Shown piece after piece: positions 43,135 to 52,668 of a DNA stretch of 64,000 nt. Location: positions 806,001 to 870,000 of the forward strand of contig NZ_FTPB01000004.1 of assembly GCF_900155595.1 (NCBI RefSeq). The letters run 5' to 3'. This stretch comes from Actinomyces mediterranea. GTDB taxonomy: Bacteria; Actinomycetota; Actinomycetes; Actinomycetales; Actinomycetaceae. The notes under the pieces were generated by a model. That model was not told the origin of the DNA and searched no databases. It saw only the letters and a program-made list of their open reading frames with translations. Numbering within the stretch: position 1 is the first letter of the stretch; each line of letters starts with the position of its first letter. The position numbers and the translations under genes are program-made.

Positions 43135-43416
43135 ATGGCGCACGGCTACTCATCATCGACCGACCAGTACCTCGCGCGACTGCGCCGCATCGAAGGCCAG
43201 GTCCGCGGCCTGCAGCGCATGGTCACCCAGGACGAATACTGCATTGACATCCTCACGCAGGTGACCGCCGTCCAATCCGCCCTCGATGCAGTCGCCATCG
43301 GCCTGCTCCACGACCACCTCGCCCACTGCGTCGTCGACGCGGCCCGACAATCCGATGAGGCGGCGCACGAGAAAATCGAAGAGGCCGCGAAGGCAATCGC
43401 GCGCCTCGTCAAATAG
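43135..43416 (+). CDS. csoR: CsoR-family copper-sensing repressor
   Basis: All-helical DUF156-family repressor that leaves its operator when Cu(I) binds. The three copper ligands fall at exactly the canonical positions: Cys36 (EYCIDIL), His61 and Cys65 ([10 protein letters not shown]). Basic residues of the DNA face are seen in [18 protein letters not shown] (residues 12-29). Product 93 residues. GAGG precedes the ATG. It sits first in the copper cluster behind an ideal operator, so autoregulation and control of copZ and copA are expected. Confidence 0.93.
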   Translation: MAHGYSSSTDQYLARLRRIEGQVRGLQRMVTQDEYCIDILTQVTAVQSALDAVAIGLLHDHLAHCVVDAARQSDEAAHEKIEEAAKAIARLVK

Positions 43417-43473
43417 GACCCCGCCCACTCCCATCCTCGACACTCGAATCACCCAACCGCGAAGGAGAATCCC

Positions 43474-43719
43474 ATGACCATCGAAATCGACCGCACCGTA
43501 GAACTCTCAGTCGATGGCATGACCTGCGGGCACTGCGTCATGTCCGTCACCGAAGAACTCGAAGAGATCGCCGGAGTGAAGAACGTCGAGGTCATCCTCA
43601 ATTCCGGCGGCACCTCGAAGGTCACCGTCGTCACGGACTCCGAACTCGATGACGATGCGCTGCGCGACGCAGTCGCCGAAGCCGGATTCGAACTCGTCGG
43701 CATCACCCGCGACTTCTGA
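43474..43719 (+). CDS. copZ: Copper chaperone (heavy-metal-associated domain)
   Basis: CopZ-like Atx1-fold chaperone of 81 residues. The metal site is GMTCGHC (residues 15-21), with Cys18 and Cys21 binding Cu(I), and the C-terminal GFELVG closes the ferredoxin-like fold. It hands copper to CopA and to CsoR. GAAGGAG precedes the start. It lies 57 bases after csoR and 76 before copA, all in one direction. Confidence 0.93.
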   Translation: MTIEIDRTVELSVDGMTCGHCVMSVTEELEEIAGVKNVEVILNSGGTSKVTVVTDSELDDDALRDAVAEAGFELVGITRDF

Positions 43720-43795
43720 CCCCACCGAACGGTCGGCACCCGCGCACCAGGGGCTCGGGCGCCGCACTCACACCCGCACACGTCGAATCACAGTC

Positions 43796-46261
43796 ATGAC
43801 TCCCACCTCCCCCACCACTGACCGATCCACACATATCGGCGAGGGCGCCCGCTCCCATGCGGACACTCTTCGGCGCCGCCTCCTCGTATGCGCGCCGCCG
43901 ACACTCCTCGTTCTCGCACTGTCAATGGTCCCCGCATGGCAGTTCACCGGATGGCAATGGGTTGTCGCACTCATGTCCGTCCCGGTCGTCACGTGGGGAG
44001 CGTGGCCCTTCCACCGTGCGGCTTTTGCCGCGGGCAGGCACGGGTCGACGACGATGGATACCCTCGTTTCGCTCGGGGTCACGGCATCGACCCTATGGAG
44101 TTGGTGGGCCCTCCTCTTCGGCGGAGCGGGCGAACTCGGAATGCGCATGTCGATGACTGTGCTGCCCAGAGCAGCCTCCCACCACGCGGAGATCTATTTC
44201 GAGGGCGCCTGCACCATCACCGCGTTCCTCCTGCTGGGCCGGTGGATGGAGGCGCGAGCACGATACCGTGCGGGCGACGCGCTACGGTCGCTGCTCGAGT
44301 TGGGTGCCAAGAACGCGAACCGAGTGACCATCGACCCCGTCACCCGGGATCGGCGCATCGAGGTCGTACCCGCATCGGACCTCGTCGCAGGGGACCTGTT
44401 CCTCGTGCGGCCCGGGGACAAGGTCGCGACCGACGGCGAGGTCGTCGACGGCGCCTCCGCCCTCGACGCCTCCCTCGTGACCGGGGAGTCCCTGCCCGTT
44501 GACGTGGGTGTGGGGGATCTGGTGACGGGCGCGACCATCAACACGTGGGGCACACTCACCGTGCGCGCGACCAGGGTGGGCGAGAATACGACACTCGCCC
44601 AGATCGGCCGCATGGTGACCGAGGCTCAGGCGGGCAAGGCGCCCGTCCAACGCCTCGCAGACGCGATCTCCTCCGTCTTCGTCCCCATCGTCATCGCCAT
44701 CGCAGTCGCGACCCTGATCGGATGGATGGTCTCCGGGGCGTCTCCCCAGGCGGCCTTCACCGCGGGCGTCGCCGTCCTCGTCGTTGCCTGCCCCTGCGCG
44801 CTGGGGCTCGCAACCCCGACGGCCCTGCTGGTCGGATCCGGCCGGGCGTCCCGCCTCGGCATCGTCATCAAATCCTCTCAGATCCTCGAACAAATACGGA
44901 CGATCGACACCATGGTCCTTGATAAGACGGGCACGGTGACGACGGGTCGCATGGAATTGGAATCCGTCATCGCCTGTGACGACCTGTCCGAGGATATCGT
45001 CCTCGGGATCGCTGCCGGCGTGGAGACGTGGTCGGAGCATCCCGTCGCCCGGGCGATCATCGCGGGCGCTGAACGCCGCGGCGTGACGGCTGACGCGACG
45101 ACAGCGTTCACCAACCATATGGGGCTCGGGGCGTCCGCCCTCGTCGGCAAACCCGCGGGTGGTGCCCAACTCGCCCTTGTCGGACGCGCCTCCTGGCTCG
45201 AATCCCATCGCGTCCCCATTCCCGACGACATGAGGCGGGCCCTGGCTCAGGCCCGGGACACTGGTGCCTCTCCGGTCATTGCGGCCGTCGTCGACTTCTG
45301 GTCGGAGGATGTCGACTACTCGAGCGGTGCGGCTGACGGATCAGCTCCCGCCTCGATGATCCCCCTCGATGCCACTTCCCTCCCCTTGGCGACACTCACC
45401 ATGGACGTTCAAGGAATGACCTGCGCATCTTGCGTACGCCGCGTCGAGCGCAAGCTTTCAAAGCTCGACGGCGTGAGCGCGACGGTGAACCTCGCCACCG
45501 AATCCGCGGCGATCACCCTGACGAAGCCGTTGACGAATGAGGAACTGGAAGCGGTGGTGGATGCGGCCGGGTACCGCGGGCGCGTGGTCGCCAGGACTGA
45601 CGCCGATGGGGCGGGCGCTGCGGGCGACTTAGATGCCGGATCATCCGAGCGACCATCATCCGAGCGCATTCTGCCCGACGCACTCGAAGGCGCCCGCATC
45701 ATCGGCGTCCTCATCGTGCGTGACCAGGTGAAGGACTCCTCCCCGGAGGCGGTCGCGCAGCTGCGCGACCTCGATATCGAGCCGATCCTATTGACGGGCG
45801 ACAATGAGTCTGCGGCGCGCTTCGCGGCCGATCGCGTAGGGATCACCCGAATCATCGCCGACGTCATGCCCGACGAGAAGCGCACCGTCATCGCGGACCT
45901 GCAGGCGCAGGGCCGTACTGTGGCGATGGTGGGCGATGGGGTCAATGATGCGGCGGCCCTCGCCCAGGCGGGGATGAACGGCCTGGGAATCGCAATGGGC
46001 ACCGGCACAGATGTGGCGATAGAGGCTGCGGACATCACTCTCGTGAATTCGGAGCTGACCAGCGCGGCGACCGCGATCCGTGTGTCGCGGAAAATTCTGC
46101 GGATCATCAAGCAGAACCTGTTCTGGGCGTTCGCCTACAACGTTGCGATGATCCCCCTGGCGATGGCGGGGCTTCTGAACCCGATGCTCGCGTCAGCGGC
46201 GATGGCCTTCTCCTCCGTCTTCGTCGTCACGAACTCCCTGCGTCTGCGCTCCGCGCACTGA
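43796..46261 (+). CDS. copA: Copper-exporting P1B-type ATPase with an internal metal-binding domain
   Basis: Cu(I)-exporting ATPase. Membrane and catalytic motifs are complete: TGES (actuator), CPC in VVACPCALGLATPTA near residue 331, phosphorylated Asp in DKTGT near 376, SEHPVARA (N domain), LLTGDN near 667 and GDGVNDAAAL near 713. There is no N-terminal metal-binding domain. Instead a full heavy-metal-associated domain (VQGMTCASCVRRVERKL, near residues 535-605) is inserted between the end of the nucleotide-binding part (VIAAVVDF) and the return to the P domain (IIGVLIVRDQVKD). The ATG at 43796 has no clear site. Product 821 residues. Confidence 0.92.
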   Translation: MTPTSPTTDRSTHIGEGARSHADTLRRRLLVCAPPTLLVLALSMVPAWQFTGWQWVVALMSVPVVTWGAWPFHRAAFAAGRHGSTTMDTLVSLGVTASTLWSWWALLFGGAGELGMRMSMTVLPRAASHHAEIYFEGACTITAFLLLGRWMEARARYRAGDALRSLLELGAKNANRVTIDPVTRDRRIEVVPASDLVAGDLFLVRPGDKVATDGEVVDGASALDASLVTGESLPVDVGVGDLVTGATINTWGTLTVRATRVGENTTLAQIGRMVTEAQAGKAPVQRLADAISSVFVPIVIAIAVATLIGWMVSGASPQAAFTAGVAVLVVACPCALGLATPTALLVGSGRASRLGIVIKSSQILEQIRTIDTMVLDKTGTVTTGRMELESVIACDDLSEDIVLGIAAGVETWSEHPVARAIIAGAERRGVTADATTAFTNHMGLGASALVGKPAGGAQLALVGRASWLESHRVPIPDDMRRALAQARDTGASPVIAAVVDFWSEDVDYSSGAADGSAPASMIPLDATSLPLATLTMDVQGMTCASCVRRVERKLSKLDGVSATVNLATESAAITLTKPLTNEELEAVVDAAGYRGRVVARTDADGAGAAGDLDAGSSERPSSERILPDALEGARIIGVLIVRDQVKDSSPEAVAQLRDLDIEPILLTGDNESAARFAADRVGITRIIADVMPDEKRTVIADLQAQGRTVAMVGDGVNDAAALAQAGMNGLGIAMGTGTDVAIEAADITLVNSELTSAATAIRVSRKILRIIKQNLFWAFAYNVAMIPLAMAGLLNPMLASAAMAFSSVFVVTNSLRLRSAH

Positions 46262-46290
46262 GGTCGGCGACTCCACCGCCCGGTACCGCA

Positions 46291-47166
46291 CTAGGAGCAG
46301 CGGCTGACGGACTGCACGGGCGCATCTCCCGTCGTCTCCTCCGGTGCCCGACGTTCACGAGCCGCCCTGGGGTAGGGGGCGCCAATGCCGCGATGCGCTC
46401 GCGCGCCCGCAATGCGTTGCGACAGGGGGAGGCGGTGACGGCGCAGCATCTTCCTCAAAGACGCGATCGAAGCGTCGGCGTAGCGAGTCCACGGGTTGAG
46501 TTCGCCGACGCCGCGATCCGCACCCGTATGGTCGAAATTGCAGGGGATCTCAACAATGGACAGGCCCGCGACGAGAATGTCGATGCTCATGGCGACTTCT
46601 AGGCCATAGCCGTTCATGAACGGCATCGCCGCCGTCACCGCTTCACGGGTGAGGCATCTGTGTTGCGACAGGGGGCATTGGGATTCCCAGCCGGTCGAGC
46701 GGCGGATTGCCTTCCTGGCGAGGCTCTGGGCGCGTGAGCGGATGTGTTGCGGATCCGGGCTCGCCGGGACGGAGCACGCGCAGTCCGCCTCTCCCGTCAT
46801 GACCGCTTCGACGAGGGCGGTCGCCTCCACGGCGGATTCTCCGAGATCGCCGGAGAGGATGAGCAGGAGTCTGGGCGGCCAATCAGCGCGGTCCCGCATC
46901 GCGGCGACCTTCACTCCCGTTTCAACGGCGGAGGCTCGCCCTCTGTAGACGGAGTGGCGGACGACGACGGCGCCCGCGGCACGGGCAGAGCGCCCCGTGT
47001 CGTCATCAGAACCGTCATCGACGACGATCAGCAGGTCCACCCCCGGGATGGCGCGGCACGCCCGAATGGTCTGTGCGACATCGTGGCCGACATTGTGGGC
47101 GGGGATGATGGCAGCGACTCGCTGAGGAGCCGCTTTATCTGCGCCGACTCGTCCGGGGATGCTCAC
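46291..47166 (-). CDS. Family 2 glycosyltransferase
   Basis: GT-A fold glycosyltransferase with VAAIIPAHNVGHDVAQTI (nucleotide-binding start), VDDGSDDDT (D-D-G-S motif) and a SGD Asp-x-Asp-like metal site. It resembles glucosyl-3-phosphoglycerate synthase-like and dolichyl-phosphate-mannose-synthase-like actinobacterial enzymes; the acceptor is unknown. No TM helices, so it is cytoplasmic or peripheral. The GTG start has TAGAAT six bases upstream and no Shine-Dalgarno, consistent with a leaderless transcript. Product 291 residues with a basic, disordered C-terminus. Confidence 0.85.
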   Translation of the reverse strand: MSIPGRVGADKAAPQRVAAIIPAHNVGHDVAQTIRACRAIPGVDLLIVVDDGSDDDTGRSARAAGAVVVRHSVYRGRASAVETGVKVAAMRDRADWPPRLLLILSGDLGESAVEATALVEAVMTGEADCACSVPASPDPQHIRSRAQSLARKAIRRSTGWESQCPLSQHRCLTREAVTAAMPFMNGYGLEVAMSIDILVAGLSIVEIPCNFDHTGADRGVGELNPWTRYADASIASLRKMLRRHRLPLSQRIAGARAHRGIGAPYPRAARERRAPEETTGDAPVQSVSRCS

Positions 47167-47291
47167 ATCACCATTCTAGGCGGGCCGCTGCCCTCGCGTG
47201 GCGCGCCGCGTCGTCATGTGGAACAGCGCCGGGGGCGTCCACATGAAGTAGACGCTCTCGACACACAGATCAGTCGGCACTCGTCAGGCGG

Positions 47292-48173
47292 TCAGCGGAT
47301 CGTCACTTGGCGGGAGATCATGCCCTGGCGGGCGCGGCGCTCGTCTGCGGTCAGCGGCTCGACGGATGCAATCGCCTGATCGAGGTTCTTCGCGAACAGG
47401 ACCGCATCGGCAGCGATATCGTCAGCAGTGGCGCCCTCGGCGAGCTCAATGACGGGGATCGCGATACCGCACGCGCGGAAGGCTCCGACGAAGCGGGAAC
47501 CTTCTCCCATCGTCGCCTTGCCCGCCGTCTGCAGGCGCGCGAGGCCATTGAACAGAGCGGATTCGTCAACATCCGTGAGGTAGCGGACGAAGTTGCGATT
47601 CATCTGACACCAGTACATGCCCGGAGCGCCGGGGACGGCGACCATCGGGATGATCTCCTCGCGATTGTGCTCCAACGCGTGGCGGGTCTCGTCGTCGATC
47701 TCCTCATTCGGATCGAGCCAGAACACGAAGTTGTCGGCGAGTTCAAGGGCGCCGAACCCATCGGTGTCGACGATGTCTTGGAGACGTTCGGAGGGCTCGC
47801 GCACGTCAACGTCGATGATCCCCTCATCACCCGCATCCTTCGCGGCGATCGCAGCGAGGATCGCCGCACCCATGTCATGGGACAGGTCCGCCGATGAGAA
47901 TCGCGTCTGGGCTGCGACGAGGATCCTCCCATCGCCGCGAACCATGGCGGGATGCCCATCCGGGAGCAGGGTGACGATGTCGAATTCGACTGCACCATGA
48001 TCCTTGTCGGTGCGCGCCGTCATCGTCGCGCACGGGAGGATTTCGCGCATGGCGACGAGTTCGACCTCGCGCGAGAGCCCCTCGAAGGGGCGGGCGACGA
48101 AGGGGATCGGTGGACGGTAGGCCGCGACGGCTGCAGGATTGGAGACCTTTTTGCGGCGACTTGCTTTACCCAT
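47292..48173 (-). CDS. DUF5926-family protein
   Basis: Actinobacteria-restricted conserved protein of unknown function, recognised by its basic start MGKASRRKK, the segment PFVARPFEGLSREVELVAMREI (abbreviated) and LPDGHPAMVR. Two related halves of alpha/beta character follow; no catalytic residues are known. The TACGAT hexamer seven bases before the ATG suggests leaderless expression. In many actinobacteria this gene neighbours glycosyltransferase and bacterial cell-envelope genes, as here (GT2 downstream). Product 293 residues. Confidence 0.85.
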   Translation of the reverse strand: MGKASRRKKVSNPAAVAAYRPPIPFVARPFEGLSREVELVAMREILPCATMTARTDKDHGAVEFDIVTLLPDGHPAMVRGDGRILVAAQTRFSSADLSHDMGAAILAAIAAKDAGDEGIIDVDVREPSERLQDIVDTDGFGALELADNFVFWLDPNEEIDDETRHALEHNREEIIPMVAVPGAPGMYWCQMNRNFVRYLTDVDESALFNGLARLQTAGKATMGEGSRFVGAFRACGIAIPVIELAEGATADDIAADAVLFAKNLDQAIASVEPLTADERRARQGMISRQVTIR

Positions 48174-48201
48174 GGGGGCAATCGTAGTGGTTGTGAGGGG
48201 A

Positions 48202-49131
48202 TCACTCCACGCCGCAGTGTTCGAGGATCGCGCGGATCACGGCGGCCGCACCGTCATTCTCCACGGCTCCCGTCACATGATCCGCCTCCGCTTTAATGGC
48301 CAAGCTCGCTCCCCCCATCGCGACACCCATATTCGCCCACCGCAGCATGGGAACGTCATTCGTCCCATCGCCGACGGCGACGGTGCCGGATGGGGGGACC
48401 CCCAGATCATCTGCGAGGGCCTGCAGGCCGCTCGCCTTCGTCACGCCGAGGGGAAGAACATCCGCCCAGCTGGTCCACCCCACGGAGCACTCCCACGAGT
48501 CGAAGACCCCGATGCGTCCGAGCCTGGCCTCGAAGACATCGCGGTCCATCTGCGGGGAGCGGATCACCACTTTGATCGCCAGGGCATCGCGCAATTCGTC
48601 GACGCCGCACACCCTGAACTCCTCGATGAACTCGCCCGAAGGGAACCTTCCCGACAGAAGGAACATATTCGCGACCTCCACGCCGATGAGGGCGTCGGGC
48701 ATCCGATCCACCACCAGGTCGATGAGCGGGGAGGCGTCGAAGGTCTGGATGTGCGAGAAGTCGGCCCTGCCCTCGTGGGTCGCGGAGAAATGGACGCGGA
48801 TCGCACCATTGGAGCAGACCGCCCACACATTCGGATCCCCAAGCTGGTCGAGGACCGGCGAGGTCGCCTCCAGGGAGCGCCCCGTCGCGATGACCGCGTG
48901 GAGTCCCGCATTAGCGGCGTCCGCTATGGCCTGCTGCACGCGCCAGGAAGCGCCCGTCGGCAAGAGCAGCGTCCCATCGAGGTCCAGTCCGACGATGATC
49001 TTCTCCGGGTCGGTGGGAAGGTCGTGGGGCAGTGCCGTGCGCGCTCTCGCGACCAGTGTCTCAAAGGGGATCGGCACCTCTCCGGACAGGGGCGGCGACA
49101 CGAGGTTGGCGATCGGCTCCACGAGCGTCAC
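48202..49131 (-). CDS. Cof-type HAD phosphatase
   Basis: HAD-superfamily IIB (Cof-like) hydrolase, probably acting on sugar phosphates or nucleotides. Catalytic motif I is [10 protein letters not shown], motif II is VIATGRS, and motif IV is [13 protein letters not shown]; the cap domain lies between. The GTG start at 49131 overlaps the serS stop (GTGA), so it is coupled to serS; longer in-frame sequence lies inside serS. Product 309 residues. The pairing with serS is common in actinobacteria, but no functional link is known. Confidence 0.9.
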   Translation of the reverse strand: MTLVEPIANLVSPPLSGEVPIPFETLVARARTALPHDLPTDPEKIIVGLDLDGTLLLPTGASWRVQQAIADAANAGLHAVIATGRSLEATSPVLDQLGDPNVWAVCSNGAIRVHFSATHEGRADFSHIQTFDASPLIDLVVDRMPDALIGVEVANMFLLSGRFPSGEFIEEFRVCGVDELRDALAIKVVIRSPQMDRDVFEARLGRIGVFDSWECSVGWTSWADVLPLGVTKASGLQALADDLGVPPSGTVAVGDGTNDVPMLRWANMGVAMGGASLAIKAEADHVTGAVENDGAAAVIRAILEHCGVE

Positions 49132-50402
49132 TTGACGGGTTCGAGGACCGTCAGTCCGCCGAGGTAGGGGTGCAGCGCCTCGGGGACGCGCACCGAGCCG
49201 TCGGACAGCTGGTGGTTCTCGAAGAGGGCGACGAGCCAACGGGTCGTCGCCAGCGTCCCGTTGAGGGTCGCGACCGGGTGCATCCCGTCCTCGCGGCGCT
49301 CGCGGATGCCGAGGCGGCGGGCCTGGAAGGTCGTGCAATTCGACGTGGAGGTGACCTCCATGTAGCGGCTCTGGGTGGGCAGCCACGCCTCGCAGTCGAA
49401 CTTGCGGGCGGCCGAGGTGCCGAGGTCCCCGGCGGCCGTGTCGATGATCCGATAGGGCAATTCGACTTTGCGGAGCATCTCCTCCTCCCAGGCGAGGAAG
49501 CGCTCGTGCTCGTCGGCGGCGTCCTCGGGACGGCAGTAGGAGAACATCTCCGCCTTGTTGAACTGGTGGACGCGGATGATGCCGCGCGTATCCTTGCCCG
49601 CGGATCCGGCCTCGCGGCGGTAGCAGGTCGACCAGCCGAGGTAGCGCTTGGGGCCATCGGACAGGTCGAGGATCTCGTCGGCGTGGAAGCCGGCGAGGGC
49701 GACCTCGGAGGTGCCCGTCAGGTAGAGGTCGTCGGTGGGCAGGTAGTAGATCTCGTCGGAGTGCTCGTTGAGGAAGCCTGTGCCGCCCATGACGGCCGGG
49801 GTGACCAGCGTCGGCGTCATCATCGGAGTGAATCCCGCGGCGAGCGCCTGGTCGAGGGCCATCATCATGAGGGCGAGTTCGAGGCGCGCTCCGATGCCCG
49901 TGAGGTAGTAGAAGCGGGCGCCGGAGACTTTCGCCCCCCGCTTCATGTCGATTGCGCGCAGTCCTTCGGCGATGGCGAGGTGGTCGGCGGGCTCGAAGCC
50001 CTCGGCCGCGAAATCGCGGGGCTCGGGGCCCTCATGGCGCAGGACGGTGTAGTCGTCCTCGCCGCCTGTGGGCACGCCCTCGATGATGAGGTTCGGCAGT
50101 AGACGCGCCAGGCGATCAGCCTCGGCATCGGCCTCGTTCGCGGTGGTTTCTGCGGCCTTCACCTGTTCGGAGAGCTCTTTCGCCTTCGCGAGCACCGCGG
50201 GGCGATCCTCCGGGGAGGACTTCCCGACGGATTTTGAGACCTCTTTCTGCTTGGCTCGCAGCGCCTCGAATTCTTGAAGAGCGGAGCGCCGTTGTGCGTC
50301 GGCCTCGATGATCCGGTCGACGAGGTCGACGTCGCCGCCGCGGGCCCGTTGGGAGGCGCGGGCGGGCTCAGGGTTCTCACGCAGTGCACGCACATCAATC
50401 AT
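49128..50402 (-). CDS. serS: Seryl-tRNA synthetase
   Basis: Class II aminoacyl-tRNA synthetase charging tRNA-Ser. The N-terminal coiled-coil arm (residues about 30-100, [13 protein letters not shown] and following) is followed by the catalytic core with motif 2 ([21 protein letters not shown], abbreviated) and motif 3 ([17 protein letters not shown]). Product 424 residues, complete. The ATG has no ribosome-binding site; TAGGAT lies six bases upstream, pointing to a leaderless message. It forms an operon with the HAD gene. Confidence 0.96.
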   Translation of the reverse strand: MIDVRALRENPEPARASQRARGGDVDLVDRIIEADAQRRSALQEFEALRAKQKEVSKSVGKSSPEDRPAVLAKAKELSEQVKAAETTANEADAEADRLARLLPNLIIEGVPTGGEDDYTVLRHEGPEPRDFAAEGFEPADHLAIAEGLRAIDMKRGAKVSGARFYYLTGIGARLELALMMMALDQALAAGFTPMMTPTLVTPAVMGGTGFLNEHSDEIYYLPTDDLYLTGTSEVALAGFHADEILDLSDGPKRYLGWSTCYRREAGSAGKDTRGIIRVHQFNKAEMFSYCRPEDAADEHERFLAWEEEMLRKVELPYRIIDTAAGDLGTSAARKFDCEAWLPTQSRYMEVTSTSNCTTFQARRLGIRERREDGMHPVATLNGTLATTRWLVALFENHQLSDGSVRVPEALHPYLGGLTVLEPVK

Positions 50403-50815
50403 GGTCCCATCCTAGGCCAGACGATGACGCCGGTGATTGCGGGGAACCCCGAAGAGCCCGCTGGCGCTTCCGATACTCGATGACGTCTACGAGGAACAGA
50501 CGACGATGCCGACGCGCCTTCTCGAAGGGAATCTCACCGGCCTCAAGCATCCTCACAAGAGTCAACCCCGAGATTCCAAGGAAATCGGCCGTCTCCTGTG
50601 CCGACGTTTCGAGTGTTCTGAGGAACGACGCTCACCGCCAGCCCCTGTTTCGTGGCCCGGGCGACCGCGGAGAGAACATCAGCCATCTCCTTCGTCAATT
50701 CAATCCGTTCATCACCGACCAGCAGACGCGACTTGTCAGAACTCCCGAGAGCCTCAACCATTTCCCCGAAACGCTCAGCAACTTCCTCGTCAGGCGGGTG
50801 AGTGGTCTCGTGAAC
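50403..50815 (-). pseudogene. Frameshifted antitoxin (excisionase-type DNA-binding) gene
   Basis: The first frame, down from 50815, reads HPPDEEVAERFGEMVEALGS and continues RIELTKEMADVLSAVARATKQG to AVSVVPQN; at about 50640 the homology jumps by one base to LETSAQETADFLGISGLTLV, RMLEAGEIPFEKARRHRRLF and LVDVIEYRKRQR. Together they form a typical actinobacterial antitoxin with a helix-turn-helix of excisionase type that normally precedes a PIN-domain toxin. One frameshift breaks it, no start codon is obvious, its 3' end runs into serS, and no toxin gene is present. A sequencing error at the frameshift cannot be excluded. Confidence 0.72.
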
Positions 50816-50853
50816 TGATATCCCGGTTCCTCAATACTCTCGAGAACAAATCG

Positions 50854-50879
50854 CTCGAATTGAACGTTTTACTCGAATT
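50854..50879. promoter_or_regulatory. Direct CTCGAATT repeats, possible operator of the antitoxin remnant
   Basis: CTCGAATT occurs at 50854-50861 and 50872-50879, 18 bases apart in an AT-richer patch just upstream of the antitoxin remnant. Antitoxins of this kind usually autoregulate through such repeats. Around it, 50816-51022 contains no gene I can support; a short minus-strand frame near 50890-51000 has no recognisable domain. Confidence 0.4.
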
Positions 50880-51022
50880 AAGGACATCTTGTTGAGGGTC
50901 GAGCGACGAGCCAGTAGCACCGTGGACGACCCCTGCCCGTCGACTTCAACGTCCAGCCGGGGACACATTGGAGTCGTGTTGATGCGGACAGCCCCCGAAT
51001 CAGACACGTGCAGCGGCGCCGT

Positions 51023-51520
51023 CTAACGGGCGGAGCCGAGAACCTGCAGCCATCCCCTTCCTAGGGGCCGCTCGAACACGAGCGTCGTATTGCCCACCGT
51101 TGTCACCCACGGATTCTCGATTGACGTCAGGCCGAGATCCTCTCGGTTGTGCTCGTCGAGTGAAGCCGGGTATTTGTCGATGATGGCGGAGTTATGACTC
51201 GTGTAGTCGTCGACGTAGCGACGGATCGCCTCGTCGTCGGCGCGGTAGGACACGACGTAGCCCCAGCCGGTCGGGTAGCTCTCGGCGAACTTCACAGCCG
51301 GGGTGACGGCGATATCGGTCGCACCCTCAGGGATCGCCCCGAGATCGGACAGGGCGAGAATCTCATCGAGGTGTTCCAGATCAGCGGGATAGGGGGCGTC
51401 TTCTTGCACAGATGACATTGCAGGATCCTTTGAATCAGACGACGGCGATGGGGGAGCGCACGCGCTCAAGGAGCAGGCGATGAGTACGACGCCCGCGGAG
51501 CGCATCAGACGGTTCATCAT
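51023..51520 (-). CDS. Lipoprotein paired with a WXG100-headed protein, locus C
   Basis: A 165-residue lipoprotein with signal peptide and lipobox LSAC (Cys21). The mature region begins with a Ser/Pro/Asp-rich tether and continues into a compact domain (VKFAESYPTGWGYVVSYRADDE ... WVTTVGNTTLVFERPLGRGW, abbreviated). Its ATG overlaps the stop of the upstream WXG-type gene (ATGA), as in locus A, but the two lipoproteins show little obvious sequence similarity. Specific immunity proteins are expected to diverge with their toxins, so the pattern would fit, but nothing demonstrates that function. Confidence 0.75.
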   Translation of the reverse strand: MMNRLMRSAGVVLIACSLSACAPPSPSSDSKDPAMSSVQEDAPYPADLEHLDEILALSDLGAIPEGATDIAVTPAVKFAESYPTGWGYVVSYRADDEAIRRYVDDYTSHNSAIIDKYPASLDEHNREDLGLTSIENPWVTTVGNTTLVFERPLGRGWLQVLGSAR

Positions 51521-52668
51521 GGTCCGCTCATCACCTCCGAGTCTCCGACAAGGTCATACTCCTGTGCGATCCCTGCGCGGTGAAGCTCCTGCAGACTCGC
51601 ATCAGTCACTGTGAACGGACCGATCTGCGTCGACTTGGTTCCGTCCCAATTGTATCGATCCGCAACATTGACCTGGTAGTCGTAACTGTATGTCCACTCG
51701 GGATTGTCGGCACTGGGGGGATAGACGGTGACAGTGCCCGCCGTGTTGTGTTGAAAACCGCCAGTTGCGTAGAACCAATTCTGACTCTCTGAGGGGTCAG
51801 CATAGTACCCCTGCCATCCCGTTGTGAACGGGTAGGTCATGGGACCAGTTGCCCCAGACTGTTGCGCCGCGGCAACGGCTTCCTCGGCTTTCGCCGTCAC
51901 GTTCTGCGTCACTGCATTATTCAGGCCTGGCAAGTCGGTCAGCATCTGGTCGACATTGATATCCTGGGGCTCTCCCGAGTTATCCAAGAAGTGGAGGAGG
52001 TTCTTCGATGCGTCCGGCCACTTTCCTTTCATGATTTCCGCAGCGGAAGTAGCTGCCTCGTGGGTCACGTAGTCGCCAAGACCGGGACCCCGCTGCCCGT
52101 GCTGTCCCGACCCTTCCGCCTCAGCGTCGCCCGGATACGTCCACGGCTTGACTGTGGGGATCGGGGCTTTCTCTCCCGGAACCCCCGTCCCGAGTCCGCC
52201 AGTGGTGTCATTCGGATTACTTCCGCCCACCGGCTCACTGTCGTCACCGCGGCGACCATCGCGAGCACTGCGTCGATCTTTTCGCGACCACCACGGTTCC
52301 CCGTCTTGTCCGGCAGCGGGCAGCACCGCAGTCGGCACGGCGCCGACACCTGCCATCGCGAGGACGCCCGGCGGAAGAGCCCCTCCATCTGACGTCGAAT
52401 CTGCCGCTGATGTGTCGTCCTGTGCACGCGCATTGCGTTCGAGGAGTTCAGCCCCTTCAACGAGGCGTGCGGCAACCTCACGAATCGACGGTGCATACTG
52501 GCGCTGCCATAGATTGCGGAACTCATCCGCATTCGTCCCCTGCCAGGGGCTGGACAGGATCTGTCGTCCGAGCGTTTGGACGACGTCCGATTGCAGGAAA
52601 TCGGCGCGCGACTGGAACTGCTTGGCGAGATCGCGCAATTGACTGGTATCGGCGCCTTTTATCGCCAC
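51517..52668 (-). CDS. WXG100-headed protein with conserved C-terminal domain, locus C
   Basis: A 383-residue protein. Residues 1-85 are a WXG100-type helical hairpin (SSPWQGTNADEFRNLWQRQY, the W-x-G turn near 41), a Gly/Asp/Pro-rich linker follows, and the last 150 residues form a domain shared with the protein at 32974-33939: TQNVTAKAEEAV, GGFQHNTAGTVTVYP, then YDYQVNVADRYNWDGTKST and a tip reading ELHRAGIAQEYDLVGDSEV. The GTG start follows GAGGT. No signal peptide, which fits type VII export, but no ESX core gene is in the window. Upstream, 52669-52877 is a divergent promoter region without genes. Confidence 0.72.
   Translation of the reverse strand: MAIKGADTSQLRDLAKQFQSRADFLQSDVVQTLGRQILSSPWQGTNADEFRNLWQRQYAPSIREVAARLVEGAELLERNARAQDDTSAADSTSDGGALPPGVLAMAGVGAVPTAVLPAAGQDGEPWWSRKDRRSARDGRRGDDSEPVGGSNPNDTTGGLGTGVPGEKAPIPTVKPWTYPGDAEAEGSGQHGQRGPGLGDYVTHEAATSAAEIMKGKWPDASKNLLHFLDNSGEPQDINVDQMLTDLPGLNNAVTQNVTAKAEEAVAAAQQSGATGPMTYPFTTGWQGYYADPSESQNWFYATGGFQHNTAGTVTVYPPSADNPEWTYSYDYQVNVADRYNWDGTKSTQIGPFTVTDASLQELHRAGIAQEYDLVGDSEVMSGP

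Noticed and set aside
50880-51022. A short minus-strand coding fragment upstream of the antitoxin remnant
   Set aside because: No start, no stop-bounded gene of sensible size and no domain; composition alone does not support a gene.
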